A stretch of DNA of 64,000 bases from Phymatolithon calcareum (GCA_977006965.1 OZ345376.1:1-64000); one strand, 5' to 3'; positions 10,651 to 23,599 are shown, numbered from the stretch's first letter. A program made the numbers and translations. Notes: generated from the sequence alone by a model not told the origin.

Positions 10651-13600
10651 ATGGATGAAAATGGATGAAAATGGATGAAAATGAATGAAAATGAATGAAA
10701 ATGAATGAAAATGAATGAAAATGAATGAAAATGAATGAAAATGAATGAAAATGAATGAAAATGAATGAAAATGAATGAAAATGAATGAAAATGAATGAAA
10801 ATGAATGAAAATGAATGAAAATGAATGAAAATGAATGAAAATGAATGAAAATGAATGAAAATGAATGAAAATGAATGAAAATGAATGAAAATGAATGAAA
10901 ATGAATGAAAATGAATGAAAATGAATGAAAATGAATGAAAATGAATGAAAATGAATGAAAATGAATGAAAATGAATGAAAATGAATGAAAATGAATGAAA
11001 ATGAATGAAAATGAATGAAAATGAATGAAAATGAATGAAAATGAATGAAAATGAATGAAAATGAATGAAAATGAATGAAAATGAATGAAAATGAATGAAA
11101 ATGAATGAAAATGAATGAAAATGAATGAAAATGAATGAAAATGAATGAAAATGAATGAAAATGAATGAAAATGAATGAAAATGAATGAAAATGAATGAAA
11201 ATGAATGAAAATGAATGAAAATGAATGAAAATGAATGAAAATGAATGAAAATGAATGAAAATGAATGAAAATGAATGAAAATGAATGAAAATGAATGAAA
11301 ATGAATGAAAATGAATGAAAATGAATGAAAATGAATGAAAATGAATGAAAATGAATGAAAATGAATGAAAATGAATGAAAATGAATGAAAATGAATGAAA
11401 ATGAATGAAAATGAATGAAAATGAATGAAAATGAATGAAAATGAATGAAAATGAATGAAAATGAATGAAAATGAATGAAAATGAATGAAAATGAATGAAA
11501 ATGAATGAAAATGAATGAAAATGAATGAAAATGAATGAAAATGAATGAAAATGAATGAAAATGAATGAAAATGAATGAAAATGAATGAAAATGAATGAAA
11601 ATGAATGAAAATGAATGAAAATGAATGAAAATGAATGAAAATGAATGAAAATGAATGAAAATGAATGAAAATGAATGAAAATGAATGAAAATGAATGAAA
11701 ATGAATGAAAATGAATGAAAATGAATGAAAATGAATGAAAATGAATGAAAATGAATGAAAATGAATGAAAATGAATGAAAATGAATGAAAATGAATGAAA
11801 ATGAATGAAAATGAATGAAAATGAATGAAAATGAATGAAAATGAATGAAAATGAATGAAAATGAATGAAAATGAATGAAAATGAATGAAAATGAATGAAA
11901 ATGAATGAAAATGAATGAAAATGAATGAAAATGAATGAAAATGAATGAAAATGAATGAAAATGAATGAAAATGAATGAAAATGAATGAAAATGAATGAAA
12001 ATGAATGAAAATGAATGAAAATGAATGAAAATGAATGAAAATGAATGAAAATGAATGAAAATGAATGAAAATGAATGAAAATGAATGAAAATGAATGAAA
12101 ATGAATGAAAATGAATGAAAATGAATGAAAATGAATGAAAATGAATGAAAATGAATGAAAATGAATGAAAATGAATGAAAATGAATGAAAATGAATGAAA
12201 ATGAATGAAAATGAATGAAAATGAATGAAAATGAATGAAAATGAATGAAAATGAATGAAAATGAATGAAAATGAATGAAAATGAATGAAAATGAATGAAA
12301 ATGAATGAAAATGAATGAAAATGAATGAAAATGAATGAAAATGAATGAAAATGAATGAAAATGAATGAAAATGAATGAAAATGAATGAAAATGAATGAAA
12401 ATGAATGAAAATGAATGAAAATGAATGAAAATGAATGAAAATGAATGAAAATGAATGAAAATGAATGAAAATGAATGAAAATGAATGAAAATGAATGAAA
12501 ATGAATGAAAATGAATGAAAATGAATGAAAATGAATGAAAATGAATGAAAATGAATGAAAATGAATGAAAATGAATGAAAATGAATGAAAATGAATGAAA
12601 ATGAATGAAAATGAATGAAAATGAATGAAAATGAATGAAAATGAATGAAAATGAATGAAAATGAATGAAAATGAATGAAAATGAATGAAAATGAATGAAA
12701 ATGAATGAAAATGAATGAAAATGAATGAAAATGAATGAAAATGAATGAAAATGAATGAAAATGAATGAAAATGAATGAAAATGAATGAAAATGAATGAAA
12801 ATGAATGAAAATGAATGAAAATGAATGAAAATGAATGAAAATGAATGAAAATGAATGAAAATGAATGAAAATGAATGAAAATGAATGAAAATGAATGAAA
12901 ATGAATGAAAATGAATGAAAATGAATGAAAATGAATGAAAATGAATGAAAATGAATGAAAATGAATGAAAATGAATGAAAATGAATGAAAATGAATGAAA
13001 ATGAATGAAAATGAATGAAAATGAATGAAAATGAATGAAAATGAATGAAAATGAATGAAAATGAATGAAAATGAATGAAAATGAATGAAAATGAATGAAA
13101 ATGAATGAAAATGAATGAAAATGAATGAAAATGAATGAAAATGAATGAAAATGAATGAAAATGAATGAAAATGAATGAAAATGAATGAAAATGAATGAAA
13201 ATGAATGAAAATGAATGAAAATGAATGAAAATGAATGAAAATGAATGAAAATGAATGAAAATGAATGAAAATGAATGAAAATGAATGAAAATGAATGAAA
13301 ATGAATGAAAATGAATGAAAATGAATGAAAATGAATGAAAATGAATGAAAATGAATGAAAATGAATGAAAATGAATGAAAATGAATGAAAATGAATGAAA
13401 ATGAATGAAAATGAATGAAAATGAATGAAAATGAATGAAAATGAATGAAAATGAATGAAAATGAATGAAAATGAATGAAAATGAATGAAAATGAATGAAA
13501 ATGAATGAAAATGAATGAAAATGAATGAAAATGAATGAAAATGAATGAAAATGAATGAAAATGAATGAAAATGAATGAAAATGAATGAAAATGAATGAAA

Positions 13601-13926
13601 ATGAATGAAAATGAATGAAAATGAATGAAAATGAATGAAAATGAATGAAAATGAATGAAAATGAATGAAAATGAATGAAAATGAATGAAAATGAATGAAA
13701 ATGAATGAAAATGAATGAAAATGAATGAAAATGAATGAAAATGAATGAAAATGAATGAAAATGAATGAAAATGAATGAAAATGAATGAAAATGAATGAAA
13801 ATGAATGAAAATGAATGAAAATGAATGAAAATGAATGAAAATGAATGAAAATGAATGAAAATGAATGAAAATGAATGAAAATGAATGAAAATGAATGAAA
13901 ATGAATGAAAATGAATGAAAATGAAA
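10651..13926. repeat. Decamer satellite (ATGAATGAAA), 324 perfect copies
   Basis: 10681-13920 consists of 324 consecutive ATGAATGAAA units with no visible substitution or indel. Three ATGGATGAAA variants form the left edge (10651-10680) and a partial unit ends the array at 13926. The 1106-codon minus-strand open frame with peptide FHSFSFIFIH is a by-product of a 10-bp stop-free unit and should not be annotated as a gene. Confidence 0.98.
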
Positions 13927-14299
13927 ATCTGCATGAAGCCGAGCTTGACTACTGCACGTTCTTATCTATGGTGTGATACAATATGATACCTTCGAGTGCG
14001 AGAGATGAAACTTCTTCTTAACAACGGAAAAACAGCGCTCAAATCCTCACTGTACTAGGCATGTTTGACACGCACGCACCCCTTGCCACAATTCTCGGAC
14101 ATCGGCGATTCTCGTTTCCATTAATTACCTCACCACCCGATTTCTCGCAACGTCCGCACGCCGCAATGCGAACCATCTACAGGTCCGCACTAGCTTCTTC
14201 AGGGCATCCCTGCTGCTTCATCCCCCATCCCCTTCCCACTCAGTGAAGCTAAAAATCCAACAACTGACTGGGGTCGACTCTCTCGTCTTTCTCCTCCGC

Positions 14300-14982
14300 T
14301 TGAAGAAGTACGCACCAGCAATGTGCGTCTACTCCACACGCTTCTCATGGCGCTCTCCATCGACGCCGCGATAAACTTCTCTCCCTCCGCCATGTCCTGT
14401 TTCTTCCCCGCGTGTAACGTATCTCGCACCACACCCTTCATGCTGATCGTCGGACCGATTGCCATTCTCGTTCCCTATATCGTCTTCGACGCCCGTCTCA
14501 CTCTCTCCCAGCATACAGCAGTCACTGCCCGCCACGCAGCCGGCGGTGCCGCGCAGTACAAAGACTTCCTCTTCGACTCCATCAAGAACTGAAAGCCCGT
14601 GCTGACATACTGGACACACCTCCCAGAGAAGTTCAAAAATAAGACGGACTTCCCGCCGAATCGGAGCAAAGAGGACTGGTACTATTTCGGCGACACTGAG
14701 GACAGATCGGATTTGCAATGTTTGTGCGCACACTCGATACCGCGGTGGTCGGGCGGAGAGCACTATTCGGCGGGTTGCGCGACAGACCGGACAGCAGAGA
14801 CGAGGAGATGGTGAACGCGGCGACGGAGCGCGGTATAACGCAGGGAGCCCACGCTCTGCGAAAGTTTGAATCTGGTGCGAGTGACGACACACTGCGTGAC
14901 GCGAATCTCTTGGAACGGGTGCTGGACAAGCTGGCGTGGATGAGGAAACAGTGGGTGCGTTTCGAGGGAAGCAGTTCATGAA
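14300..14982 (+). pseudogene. Unrecognised GC-richer ORF with one stop and one frame change
   Basis: From 14323 the plus frame reads to 14592 with a hydrophobic segment (FMLIVGPIAILVPYIVF, about residues 38-54) that could span a membrane. It stops at a single TGA (14590-14592) and continues in the same frame with KPVLTYWTHLPEKFKNK and EDWYYFGD to about 14710. A second frame (14718-14981) then carries an acidic/basic helical stretch ending FEGSSS. Base composition is richer in G+C than the surroundings. Domains were not recognised. A degenerate gene or a gene with introns is possible; the overlapping 216-codon minus-strand frame is probably a shadow. Confidence 0.35.
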
Positions 14983-15084
14983 TTACCTGGTGGCAGAACG
15001 AGAACGAGTTTCTGTGTTCTGTCAAGGTGAGTGCCTATTCCCCAAACCGTCGAGATTGGAGACGGAGGAGAGGGTCATGATGAG

Positions 15085-15770
15085 AACGAGTTCCAAACAT
15101 ATTTTCGAGGACGGAGAGGACGTACGGAAAGAGTTTTCAGTTGGTCGGGGCGAATTGGCGAAGTTTTAATATTGGTCAACGTAGAGACCTTCCCGGGGAA
15201 GAGGACTGAGAACATCTACATGCCGGGAATTACAGCGAAAGACGTTTTGGAGGACGGGGAAGGTGTAGGGAAAGTGTTTGCTGTTGTTTGGGACGAATTG
15301 GAGGAGTTCGGAATTTTTGTCAAGGTAGTGACCTTCCCGGGGAAGAAGACGGAGGATTTCGACATGCCAGGGATGGAAGCAAAAGACGTTTTAAAGGACG
15401 GGGAAGGTCTGGGGAAAGCGATTGTAGTTGTTTCGGATGAATGGAAAGAGTTTGAGATTTTGGTCAAGGTAGTGAACTTCCCGGGGATGAAGACGGAGGA
15501 CATCGACATGACAGGGATGAGGGCGAAAGAAGTTTTCAAGGACGGGGAAAGTTTGCGAAAAAATTTTGTATTTGTTTTGGTCGAGCTAGCGGAGTTTCAA
15601 ATTTTTTTCAAGGTAATGACCTTCCTGGTGAAGAAGACAGAAGACATTGACATGCCGAGGATGTTAGTAAAACCTTTTTTGGAGGACGGAGAAGATGTCG
15701 GGATAGTGTCTGCAGTTGTTTGGCAACGAATTGGAGGAGTTTGAAAGTTTGGGAAAGGTAGTGTCCGCCT
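15085..15770 (+). repeat. 144-bp minisatellite array, about 4.7 units
   Basis: GACGTTTTGGAGGACGGGG and its variants start at 15241, 15385 and 15529, giving a period of exactly 144 bp (48 codons); flanking units extend the array on both sides. Units are diverged, yet the plus frame stays open from 15031 to 15744, with a repeated pattern D-V-L-E-D-G-E, V-K-V-V-T-F-P-G-K and E-D-x-D-M-P. It could be a tandem-repeat protein segment, but the related units at 4.0-5.1 kb contain stops, so a non-coding minisatellite is equally possible. Confidence 0.85.
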
Positions 15771-15879
15771 TTGCTTGAAGGACGGGGACTCCAAGATGTC
15801 AGTAATGGCGGTAATACATGGTATGAAGGGTATTAAACAAGATGGGTAAGTGGTCTTGGAGTGTAGATGCTATTGGAAG

Positions 15880-16030
15880 GTTGATGGGGAAGTTTGAGAA
15901 TTATAGGTCCTCCCACAGAGGGTGTTTTCGCCGGTTGCGACTTCTGGGTCTTCGCACAGACGTCATTTGTAGAGGTTGCTCTGGATGGGTCAAAAAGCGA
16001 AGACCTCGAAGATTTTCATTCATAGATGTG
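15880..16030. repeat. Tail of the 144-bp repeat cluster
   Basis: The stretch with GTTTTCGCCGGTTGCGACTT, CTGGGTC and CGCACAGA corresponds to 4440-4540 (CTGTTTTCGCAGGTTGTTACTT...CGCACAGAGGCC). The order minisatellite then tail is therefore shared by the two clusters. Confidence 0.75.
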
Positions 16031-16059
16031 AAATAGAAACTGAGAGTAGGGCGCGGATC

Positions 16060-16285
16060 TGGCGCACCAACTTGCCGTTTGCGCAGAGTTGCGCACTTGA
16101 TACCAATGGAAAGCTCTCATCAAGACGAAGAGAACGATTCGAAGCGCGCAACACAGCGGGAACGAAAAGTTGGTAAGCCGAAAACGGTGCCATGTGCCTA
16201 AAAATAAATAAAAATCTTGGTACCGTTCTCTTCATTTTAATGAGATCTTTCAAATGGTATCAAGCGCGGAACTCTGCGCGCACGG
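16060..16285. repeat. Hairpin-family element with ~55-bp arms
   Basis: The left arm near 16079-16134 (GCGCAGAGTTGCGCACTTGA...) is answered by an imperfect reverse complement at about 16222-16280. The arms share GCGCAGAGTT, CTTGATACCA, GAAAG, TCTCAT and GAAGAGAAC. The loop is about 90 nt and A/T-rich. It is a longer relative of the element at 3566-3663. Confidence 0.8.
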
Positions 16286-16431
16286 GAAATTGGGGGCGGA
16301 AATCCGTGGAGTGTGCCCAAAAATATATTCGGAAAATAGGTTTTTAATTTTTGGCGTGCCAAATTGGCGGCCGCGTTTTTTGGTCTAGAATGCTATTCTA
16401 TATATATTTGTGGCCTATTCCAACATTTTCC

Positions 16432-16545
16432 GCGCACCGACTTTCCGTTGACGCAGAGTTACGCGCCTGGTACCGTTCGAAAGGTCTCCTCAATACGAAG
16501 GGAATGGTTTGAAGTGCAGAACTCTGCGCAAGCCGGAAGTTGGTG
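16432..16545. repeat. Hairpin-family element
   Basis: GCGCACCGACTTTCCGTTGA, GCGCCTGGTACCGTTCGAAAG and a diverged return arm (GAAGTGCAGAACTCTGCGC) follow the family pattern. A further half-copy (GGTATCAGGCGCGTATGTCTG) lies at 16690-16740. Confidence 0.75.
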
Positions 16546-16889
16546 AGCAGAAAACTGTGAAATCCAGCCAAAAATATTTAGAAAATAGTATGTTACGACT
16601 GCTATGCTATTATTAATTTAGTTTCCAATTTTCTAATTACCTTTCGTTATATTTCCGCGATTGTGGCGCCCTCGTTTGAACTCTCGCCTCAAGGCGCATC
16701 TAACGGTATCAGGCGCGTATGTCTGCGTAAACGGGAAGTTGTGCACGAAATTCGCACGCCTGTAGAAAAAATATGTAAAAAGTACAATTTCGGTGTTACG
16801 GATGTTTGTATGCAAGCAATTTATTTTCGAGGCAAAAATCCTGGGGTAGATATTATGGCGATGCAAAAAATAATGAAATTTTAACAGTG

Positions 16890-18369
16890 ATAAGGAATAG
16901 CCCTAGATTCGTATAAAATATCAGAACCATAGTATCCATTTGGCTTATATTAAAATTACCTTTTCGTGCTTGTGCCAGAACAGCCACCTGGAATCTATAA
17001 AGGGAGTTCCACCACGTTCTGGAAGAAGCAAAAGTATTTCTGGAAGCCAAAATTAACTGAACATAGGCTCACGTATGCACTGTACCAAGGATGACGAAGG
17101 AAATGAGTCGGCAATAGAAGACAGAGAGTTGTAGGTGTGGAACAGAGGAGCGAGGAGGAGAAGACGAAATTTTGATTATGCTGGAATGGAGCAGAGGTCA
17201 AGGCAATACACATGATGAGCACAAGAGGCTGGGTGGGAGTTGGGGATGTTGTTAGAATGCATTCAAATCTCGCAGGTCGTAAACCTTCCAATGTTTTCGC
17301 AAATTCGAAATTCCGCTTGCCCAACTTCGATGTCATCGTCAGAAAATTAGACCGCATGTTTGTAGGGAGTATGCCACTTTCCAATTTTGTCTATATGTGA
17401 TCAGAAAAGTACGCAGAGAATGTGTTCACAACTGTTAGGAACACAGGAAAAGTATTTTCCGCTCACCAGAGACCTTTTGTTCGGATAAGCAGGCATACGC
17501 ACGGCGCTCGTCTACATTTAAATTCTTCTCTCTTCAAGAGAACGCATTCCCACTATCCTCTTTCCATCCGTTCAGTGCTCCCTGTGAACGAAGGGAAATT
17601 TTTGTTCTAGAGGAGACCGGGAATTAATAGCGCATCTTCCTTCTATCCCCTCCAGGTTGAATCCATTGAGTCCCCAGGAAGCAAGGCGGGGTGTCACTTG
17701 GAAGCCATATCTTTGAAACCAAAAACCACGGGCGAAAAGATTCTCCGGACATTTCTATAAGCCTACAATTCTACCAGTTACGCAGGTAGCGCTGAAAACC
17801 GACGAGCCATCTCCCAGCCCGGAGGACCCTAGACCTAGTCCCGATTTGGGAACGGTTGATTCCAGGTGGAGCATGTTCTTGTGAGCTCTTTGGACTATTG
17901 AGCGTCTTACATTTGTGGAGCCCAGACGATGCAACAAGCCTCCTGTCTTTACTGTGACGGAGCTACAATCGCCCGGTCCGAGTTTGAGAGCACCACAATT
18001 TTGCGTGCGATATTCACAAATGTTTTTAAAACGACTACCAAAAGGCATGACATAGGTATTTCACCTTCCCTGAGAGAAGTCCATCAGGAAAAAAAGAAAA
18101 TCAAGAAGCAAAATGAAATGCTTCGGCAAGCCCGACGATTTCTGTTTCTGGCAATGAAAAAAATTATTAAGACATCACCAGCTGGATTTTAGTACCAAGG
18201 GAAGTTAATTTTCCCCACGGGTGGATTTTACGGGCGCTGACCAGCCACAGGGCATGAGCGATTGATCTTGTTTCCGTACAAAACAATGCTAGTGAGCAAG
18301 CAAATAAGAATTCTCAATCACAAAATAGTCCACATGCCCAAGTCTGAGAGTCTTCCCGGGATTTAGATT
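16890..18369. other. Region without recognisable genes
   Basis: Several short open frames exist (for example 16995-17384 minus, 17755-18048 minus, 17929-18192 plus), none with a recognisable motif. I see no repeats beyond low-complexity patches. Confidence 0.4.
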
Positions 18370-18930
18370 TTTCGGTACAAAGCTGTATCATCCAACACGA
18401 CAATCATGCACTCCATTTCCTATAAGACTAGCTCTCTTCAAATTGTCATTACAGCTTCCATTTACAGGAATCATTTACAAATAGCATTACAGTCGATACA
18501 GTACCGTCGGTATCGATGCGTACTTACACCATGAAGGATCACCAAGAGTAAACTCTAGAGCCGTTGCTTACAGCTTACAGATGCTTACACTGTAAGTATT
18601 ACAGCGGTGCCTGCGGCGGCCTAGTAAGCCGCGAAACGGCTTCCAGATTCTTCCATTGATCCTGTTCTCATATTGCCAAGTTATTCTTCATGCAATTCTT
18701 TTTCTATAAAGGTCGCCGCTTCGCGGCGCCCTCGACTTTTTGCCAGGGAACAACCCGACCGCATCCAGTGTGCCGACTTGTGCGTTTAAAAGCCCACAAA
18801 TGCAGACCAGAAACAATCCGGTATTTTCGGCCGGGTCAGGATCCAATTGGCCCCATTTCTTTGAGTAGATCTTATAGGAATTTCAGAGTACATTCCACCA
18901 GACGACGATCCACAACTGCAGGATAGTTTA
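18370..18930 (+). mobile_element. LINE relic, reverse-transcriptase 5' part
   Basis: The segment aligns with 25980-26390: CTATAAGACTAGCTCTCTTCA, CATTACAGTCGATACAGTACCG, ATTGCCAAGTTATTC and ATAAAGGTCGCCGCTTCGCGG all have counterparts there in the same order. The plus frame after the hairpin at 18714-18734 reads GRRFAAPSTF and TTRPHPV, parallel to GRRFAPTSAF and TTRPKPV at 26225 onward. The copy is truncated soon after and has no intact frame. Confidence 0.7.
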
Positions 18931-18939
18931 TCTCTTGCA

Positions 18940-20540
18940 AGGTCAGTGAACTGTCTTCTTGGTAATAGCGAAATCCATAGAAATGCTGCAAGAAATGAGC
19001 ATTATATCGAAGATATCCAACTGAATTGTTTTGACGCCGAGGTAGCTTTTTCTGGAGCCCTGAAAGTCAAGGTAAGCACAAAACTGCATCGTCTCCTGCG
19101 TCATTCTTCTGACCATTCGTACCTTTTTGTGTGCACGTGGAGCGAAAGCAAAGACGACAACGAAGTTTTACACAAAGAATCTAAAGCTGCATATCATGCT
19201 CATAACCACAAACCAAGTTAGGTGTCGCTACATTCCTCAGCGCACCGCTGAGAGTATATGTCTCTGACAGAGATGACAGCTAGTCTCAACTGTTATCGCA
19301 TGAAAAGGAAAGTGGGGACTTTTTACATGTACGGGCTGTATCTGATCTGGATGAAAATCTTTTCCGCAGAACAGTTCAGTTTCTCTCGCTCGAAGTTCAA
19401 TCTTGGAAGACAGTGGAAGCCGCAGAGAGAGTCGTCTGATTCACGAAGCATAGGTCAACTCATGAAAACCTAGAGAATTTTGTCACACGTATGAAGAGCT
19501 TGCGAAGAAGGTCGCCATTCCTCTCTAGATGGACAACATTCTCAAGAGCGGTTCAAACTATATGATTGTTGATTAATAAACAATATATTAGGTTTTGCGT
19601 TTGCCAGGAAGCACGTCTCCGATGGGGTTATTCAATGATTTCTTTCAGAGCTCCTAAAATCTCACCTTGGATTAATAGGGTTAGCTTTTGGAACTGTATT
19701 TTAATGTAGCGTAGTCTAGGCACTCATGACCGCCTTGATTAGTATTTCTCTACTAACAAGTGCATTCGTGAGTCATTTGTCCCTCTGCAATGATGACAAA
19801 ATGCGTTGGAGCGCAACCGGCTCAAATACCTCTGTGATAACAAACACGAAGAACGTACGAACTCGTTGGCAGAACCCTGGTCTGAAGAACGGAGCATGGT
19901 GACGGTACAGCAGTGTTCCGTATGATAGCGTTGTCTACTTTCTCGATTTGGATGACCTGCGGGAGAGAAACAGCTTCTTCTGTCCAGCGTAAGGGCCAAG
20001 AAGCAGGATAGAGCAGTGCAAGAAAACTGAGTGAAAAGCATGGAGATGCGAGATTCTTTACAAAACACTTAGTGCCAGCAGGGTACCGCACGCACAAACG
20101 AGCGGCCGAGTCAGAGTTGCTCACACAACCCTGAACTACTCACATACTGTAATTTTAACACAGCCGTGGCATGCATGGAAAATGGAGCATCGGCGAATGT
20201 ACTGTACGAGAAAATACGACGTAGACGGAATCTTGTCCAAACAAGTTGAACTGGTGAAAACAAACCTCAGTTCACTATCCAGTACAATGAGATATAGTCT
20301 TTTTTTGACTACGTTACTAACAATGCCATGTTTGACGAGCCAGCTCATGTCATCATACATTGGAACTCATGAATTCGAAGAAGGGGTAACGAAAACATTG
20401 CATCACGAGAACATTCGCTGAATCCCCACCATAAGTGGTAAATGTACACTAAATATCCACCCCTAGCCATAGCCACTACTCACCTATAGCAAAATATACT
20501 ATCATACTCTCCGTAGACGAACCTACAACTCATCTATTTC
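18940..20540. other. Region without recognisable genes
   Basis: Open frames at 18946-19221 (plus), 19258-19473 (plus) and 19739-20124 (minus) have no recognisable domain. Nothing repetitive was found except short A/T-rich runs. Confidence 0.4.
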
Positions 20541-20559
20541 TCAGAACAATCTTTGCGAC

Positions 20560-21153
20560 AGTGAGATTTGTTGTTGTAACTATTGAAAGCATCTCCGTCA
20601 TCGAAGGCGGTGAGGTCGATGATAATAGTGAGAGCCATTTTGTCGATGTGCTTTCGCTTCGCCTAGACAATTTTCTGTATGTTGGGCCTGCCTCATGTCT
20701 GGGAAATGTGACCCGTATGTCCACACGAGGAGCAGTGACCGGCCCTCATTTCGGACGGCACGTAAGGCTTCTCGCGCTTACGGCCCGGCTTAGCGACAAG
20801 TTCAAATGGCACCAAATCTTTCTGTAGTAGCTGGTCACAAGTAAATGCAACTCGCGTGATACTGCTCTCGTGTTGGTTCGCCCAAGTAGCTCAGTCTTGA
20901 ACTGGCGTTCCCTTGAGAGACCGCCAACACAGCTGTATCCGATTGACTTGGTGATCCTGACACTCCCGACGCTCGGCAGCGCGCTGACATTCACGCGAAA
21001 GGTGCAAGCTGTCCTCTGGATATAGAGGAGTGTCAGAAGCTGCTTGTCGCGCCGCTCCTCGAGGTCTGCCTTCCTGATTGAAGCTTTCTTGGAGATTAAG
21101 TCCTTAACAGCATCGTCGAAGCTTGATCTAAAGTAGTCGCCCACGAGAAGCAC
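20560..21153 (-). pseudogene. Possible gag/ORF1-like remnant with a zinc-knuckle pattern
   Basis: The minus strand carries a 135-codon open frame starting at 21153 (FDDAVKDLISKKASIRKADL, a charged helical start). Just after, in another frame at about 20692-20735, it reads CSSCGHTGHISQT followed by TGA, i.e. a C-x2-C-x4-H-x4 pattern whose last cysteine position is a stop. Such CCHC knuckles are typical of retroelement gag or ORF1 proteins. The frame change and stop indicate decay. The assignment rests on this one motif. Confidence 0.3.
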
Positions 21154-21159
21154 GAGCTT

Positions 21160-23180
21160 ATTTTTTGCTCATGTTTTCAGAGTGAGTACAGCGGGGGGGT
21201 TGCGTGCACAAAAGTTGGATCAGGGGGATAGCATCCACTTCCCTTTCTCCCCCGCCCCAAAAATCACAACTGTCAGCGCTCCACGTAGCGGATGAGTAAT
21301 ATTTTTGGCTCAGTTGGATATTTAGCGTACAATATCAAACACTGTCTTAATCGTGAATAAGGCAAAATTCATACGGTTCATAATTTGGTTCATGAACTAA
21401 ATTGAGTGATAAACTCACCAACAATGTTAACGTGCGTTGAAATACGAAAACAGTGTCCCCCGAATCTTCCTGCTGCTGTTCTCCAACAGTACTATTCTCC
21501 GCTATGGATTTGGGTGAGAGGGAGATGCGAGGTACTGTACATCAGGGGAGCAAAGTAGAAAACAACAGCGACCGTAGCCACGTTCTTCTAGCATGCAGGA
21601 GCCGAATGCGTTTGAAAGAATTACACAAATGCAGAGCGACAGCAACCTTGTCAGCAATGCATGAACAGAGGCATCATACTTCTTGCATGATACAACGGCG
21701 CACCATTAATGAATTCCTTGCCCATGGCTTCGCTTGGGCGCTGGCAATGCACATGAGGTATTCATGCATGCACGCGACGTGAGCAGGGCTGGAGCGAATT
21801 TGATTCCGCTGCAAAGTTACTTACTGGCAAATGCAATTTTGGGCGACTAATTCATGGATTGAGATTTCTTTAGCGATTGCAATCCGGGATTTCAATCGCA
21901 AAGAGCCCTCGGAATTGCATATGGGATTGAACGCCAAGCTTGTACTTGTTATTGAAGATTTCCAATGTGGAATTCATGTATCAACTGGAAAGCATACCAT
22001 CAACTAGTCCCAAATTAACAGTATAATTGTCTGGCCAAACCGTGAAAAAAGGATTTTATTTTTTCTCTTCTGTTGAAATTGAATTCTCACATCATAGTTC
22101 TTCTGTTTCAAAAAAGACTGCATAGCGTCCTGAGAAAGGTACCAGCATCCTGTAATTATGCGGTTTACATGTGCGCAACTACGTAATAAGTAAATAAGCC
22201 ATCACCCATGTTTTGAAGAATTCTATTTTAGGAACGAACTTTGCTGGAGGATGATAGCGTGGTACGCCTCAGAAAAAGTAGCGGATTTATCGAATTGAAG
22301 TTGGAACTGATTGCGAATCGTTGAATTGCACTAGGAAATGCTCCATGCTGAGAGGTGGGATTTCAGTTGGGATTGCAAAAATATTCTGGGAGCAATTCGA
22401 TTGGGAGATTGCTTCATAGACAGAAATCCCCGACAATCAAACTGGCTCGGCACCTGGACGCGAGGCGGCCTACTTACATGAGATTATCGACGACGCATGA
22501 GGAAGAAGTAATGAAGGCACCATGTAGATTGTGGGATTCTCTTTGCCGAACTCCTCCGTCACTGGTCTGCAATTGGTGGACATTTCCTGACCTGCTTGTC
22601 CTGTGACGCATTAGCATGGTAAGCTTTCTGACCTCGCCATATGAGTATTCGCTTACCTACCCATGGTATGTATGTTGTCTCCTTTTAATACTTAGGAACT
22701 TCGAACATCATCAGAAGGTGAGGCCATCGAGGATGGACCAAGAAGTATCATCCATCGACTGTCTACAATCGAGTATGAAAGATGGACTACCTATATCAAT
22801 AGACGACCAAGTAAACCTCTTCCATCAACCCCACACATCTGAACTGCCATTTTTTGACCACGCATATCCGGTCATTCCCGTGGCGACCACTGCCATGACC
22901 GGTTCTACGCACACACACGTTGTATAAAGCGGCGAATAATGAGCGAAACGATGCGGGTGCGGGAGAGAAAGAAAGAAAATAGAAAATTGTATGTTTGTCT
23001 CGTAAAACGGAAACGCAAGCAATGAAAATCTCCAAGTCGACAGACCAAGGGACTCACCACACATTCAAAAATGTTCGGTTTGACATAGTTAAACATTCAG
23101 CACCCTGTCTAATCGACGAACACGTATGAAACTCGGCAGATATTATACCGGTTCATAACTGTTTTCCGTCATGTTGGCCG
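21160..23180. other. Region without recognisable genes
   Basis: Open frames are short and unremarkable on both strands. No tandem or inverted repeat of note was seen. Low gene density matches the neighbouring stretches. Confidence 0.4.
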
Positions 23181-23189
23181 TCACAAGCC

Positions 23190-23565
23190 CTTCGGGCCAG
23201 CGCTGCGAAGAGCCGCCCACCGGTTTTTCAAGCTGCCCCCCGCGAATGTAATCCCCAAAGATGGGCTTCTGATTGCCCTCCCGAGTGGGTTTTCGTTAAA
23301 AGCATCCCGCCGAAGATTTCCCCCCGAGCGCCCTTCCGTTTGAAGAGAACCTTCGCGAAGTTTCCCCCCGAACGAGCTTCCTTTGAACAGCGCTCCCGAA
23401 GTTGATTCCCGTAGAGTGCTTCCGTTGAGCGCCCCCGAAGCTGTTCCCCCGAGCGAGCTCTCTTTGAAAAGCGCATCTGAAGTTGCCCCCCGAGTGAGCT
23501 CCCGATCAAGAGCACCCGCGCAAAGTTTTCCTCTCGAGAGGGCTTCCGTTTAAGAAACCCCTTCC
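23190..23565. repeat. Degenerate ~48-bp minisatellite, C-rich
   Basis: Diverged units of the type CGAAGTTTCCCCCCGAGCGA followed by GCTTCCTTTGAAAAGCGC recur roughly every 45-50 bp from about 23290 to 23550. The open minus-strand frame across them shows a corresponding repeat of about 16 residues (SGG/SGEQL, then FKR). Non-coding satellite origin is likely. Confidence 0.7.
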
Positions 23566-23599
23566 CGATGTGTTGTCAACAGAGCAAGAAGACGAGGCG

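Noticed and set aside
10614-13934. 1106-codon minus-strand frame with FHSFSFIFIH repeats
   Set aside because: By-product of the decamer satellite; the 10-bp unit passes through all three frames and has no stop on this strand.
14329-14979. 216-codon minus-strand open frame
   Set aside because: Arg/Ser/Pro-rich composition typical of an antisense shadow of a GC-rich stretch; the plus frames look more protein-like.
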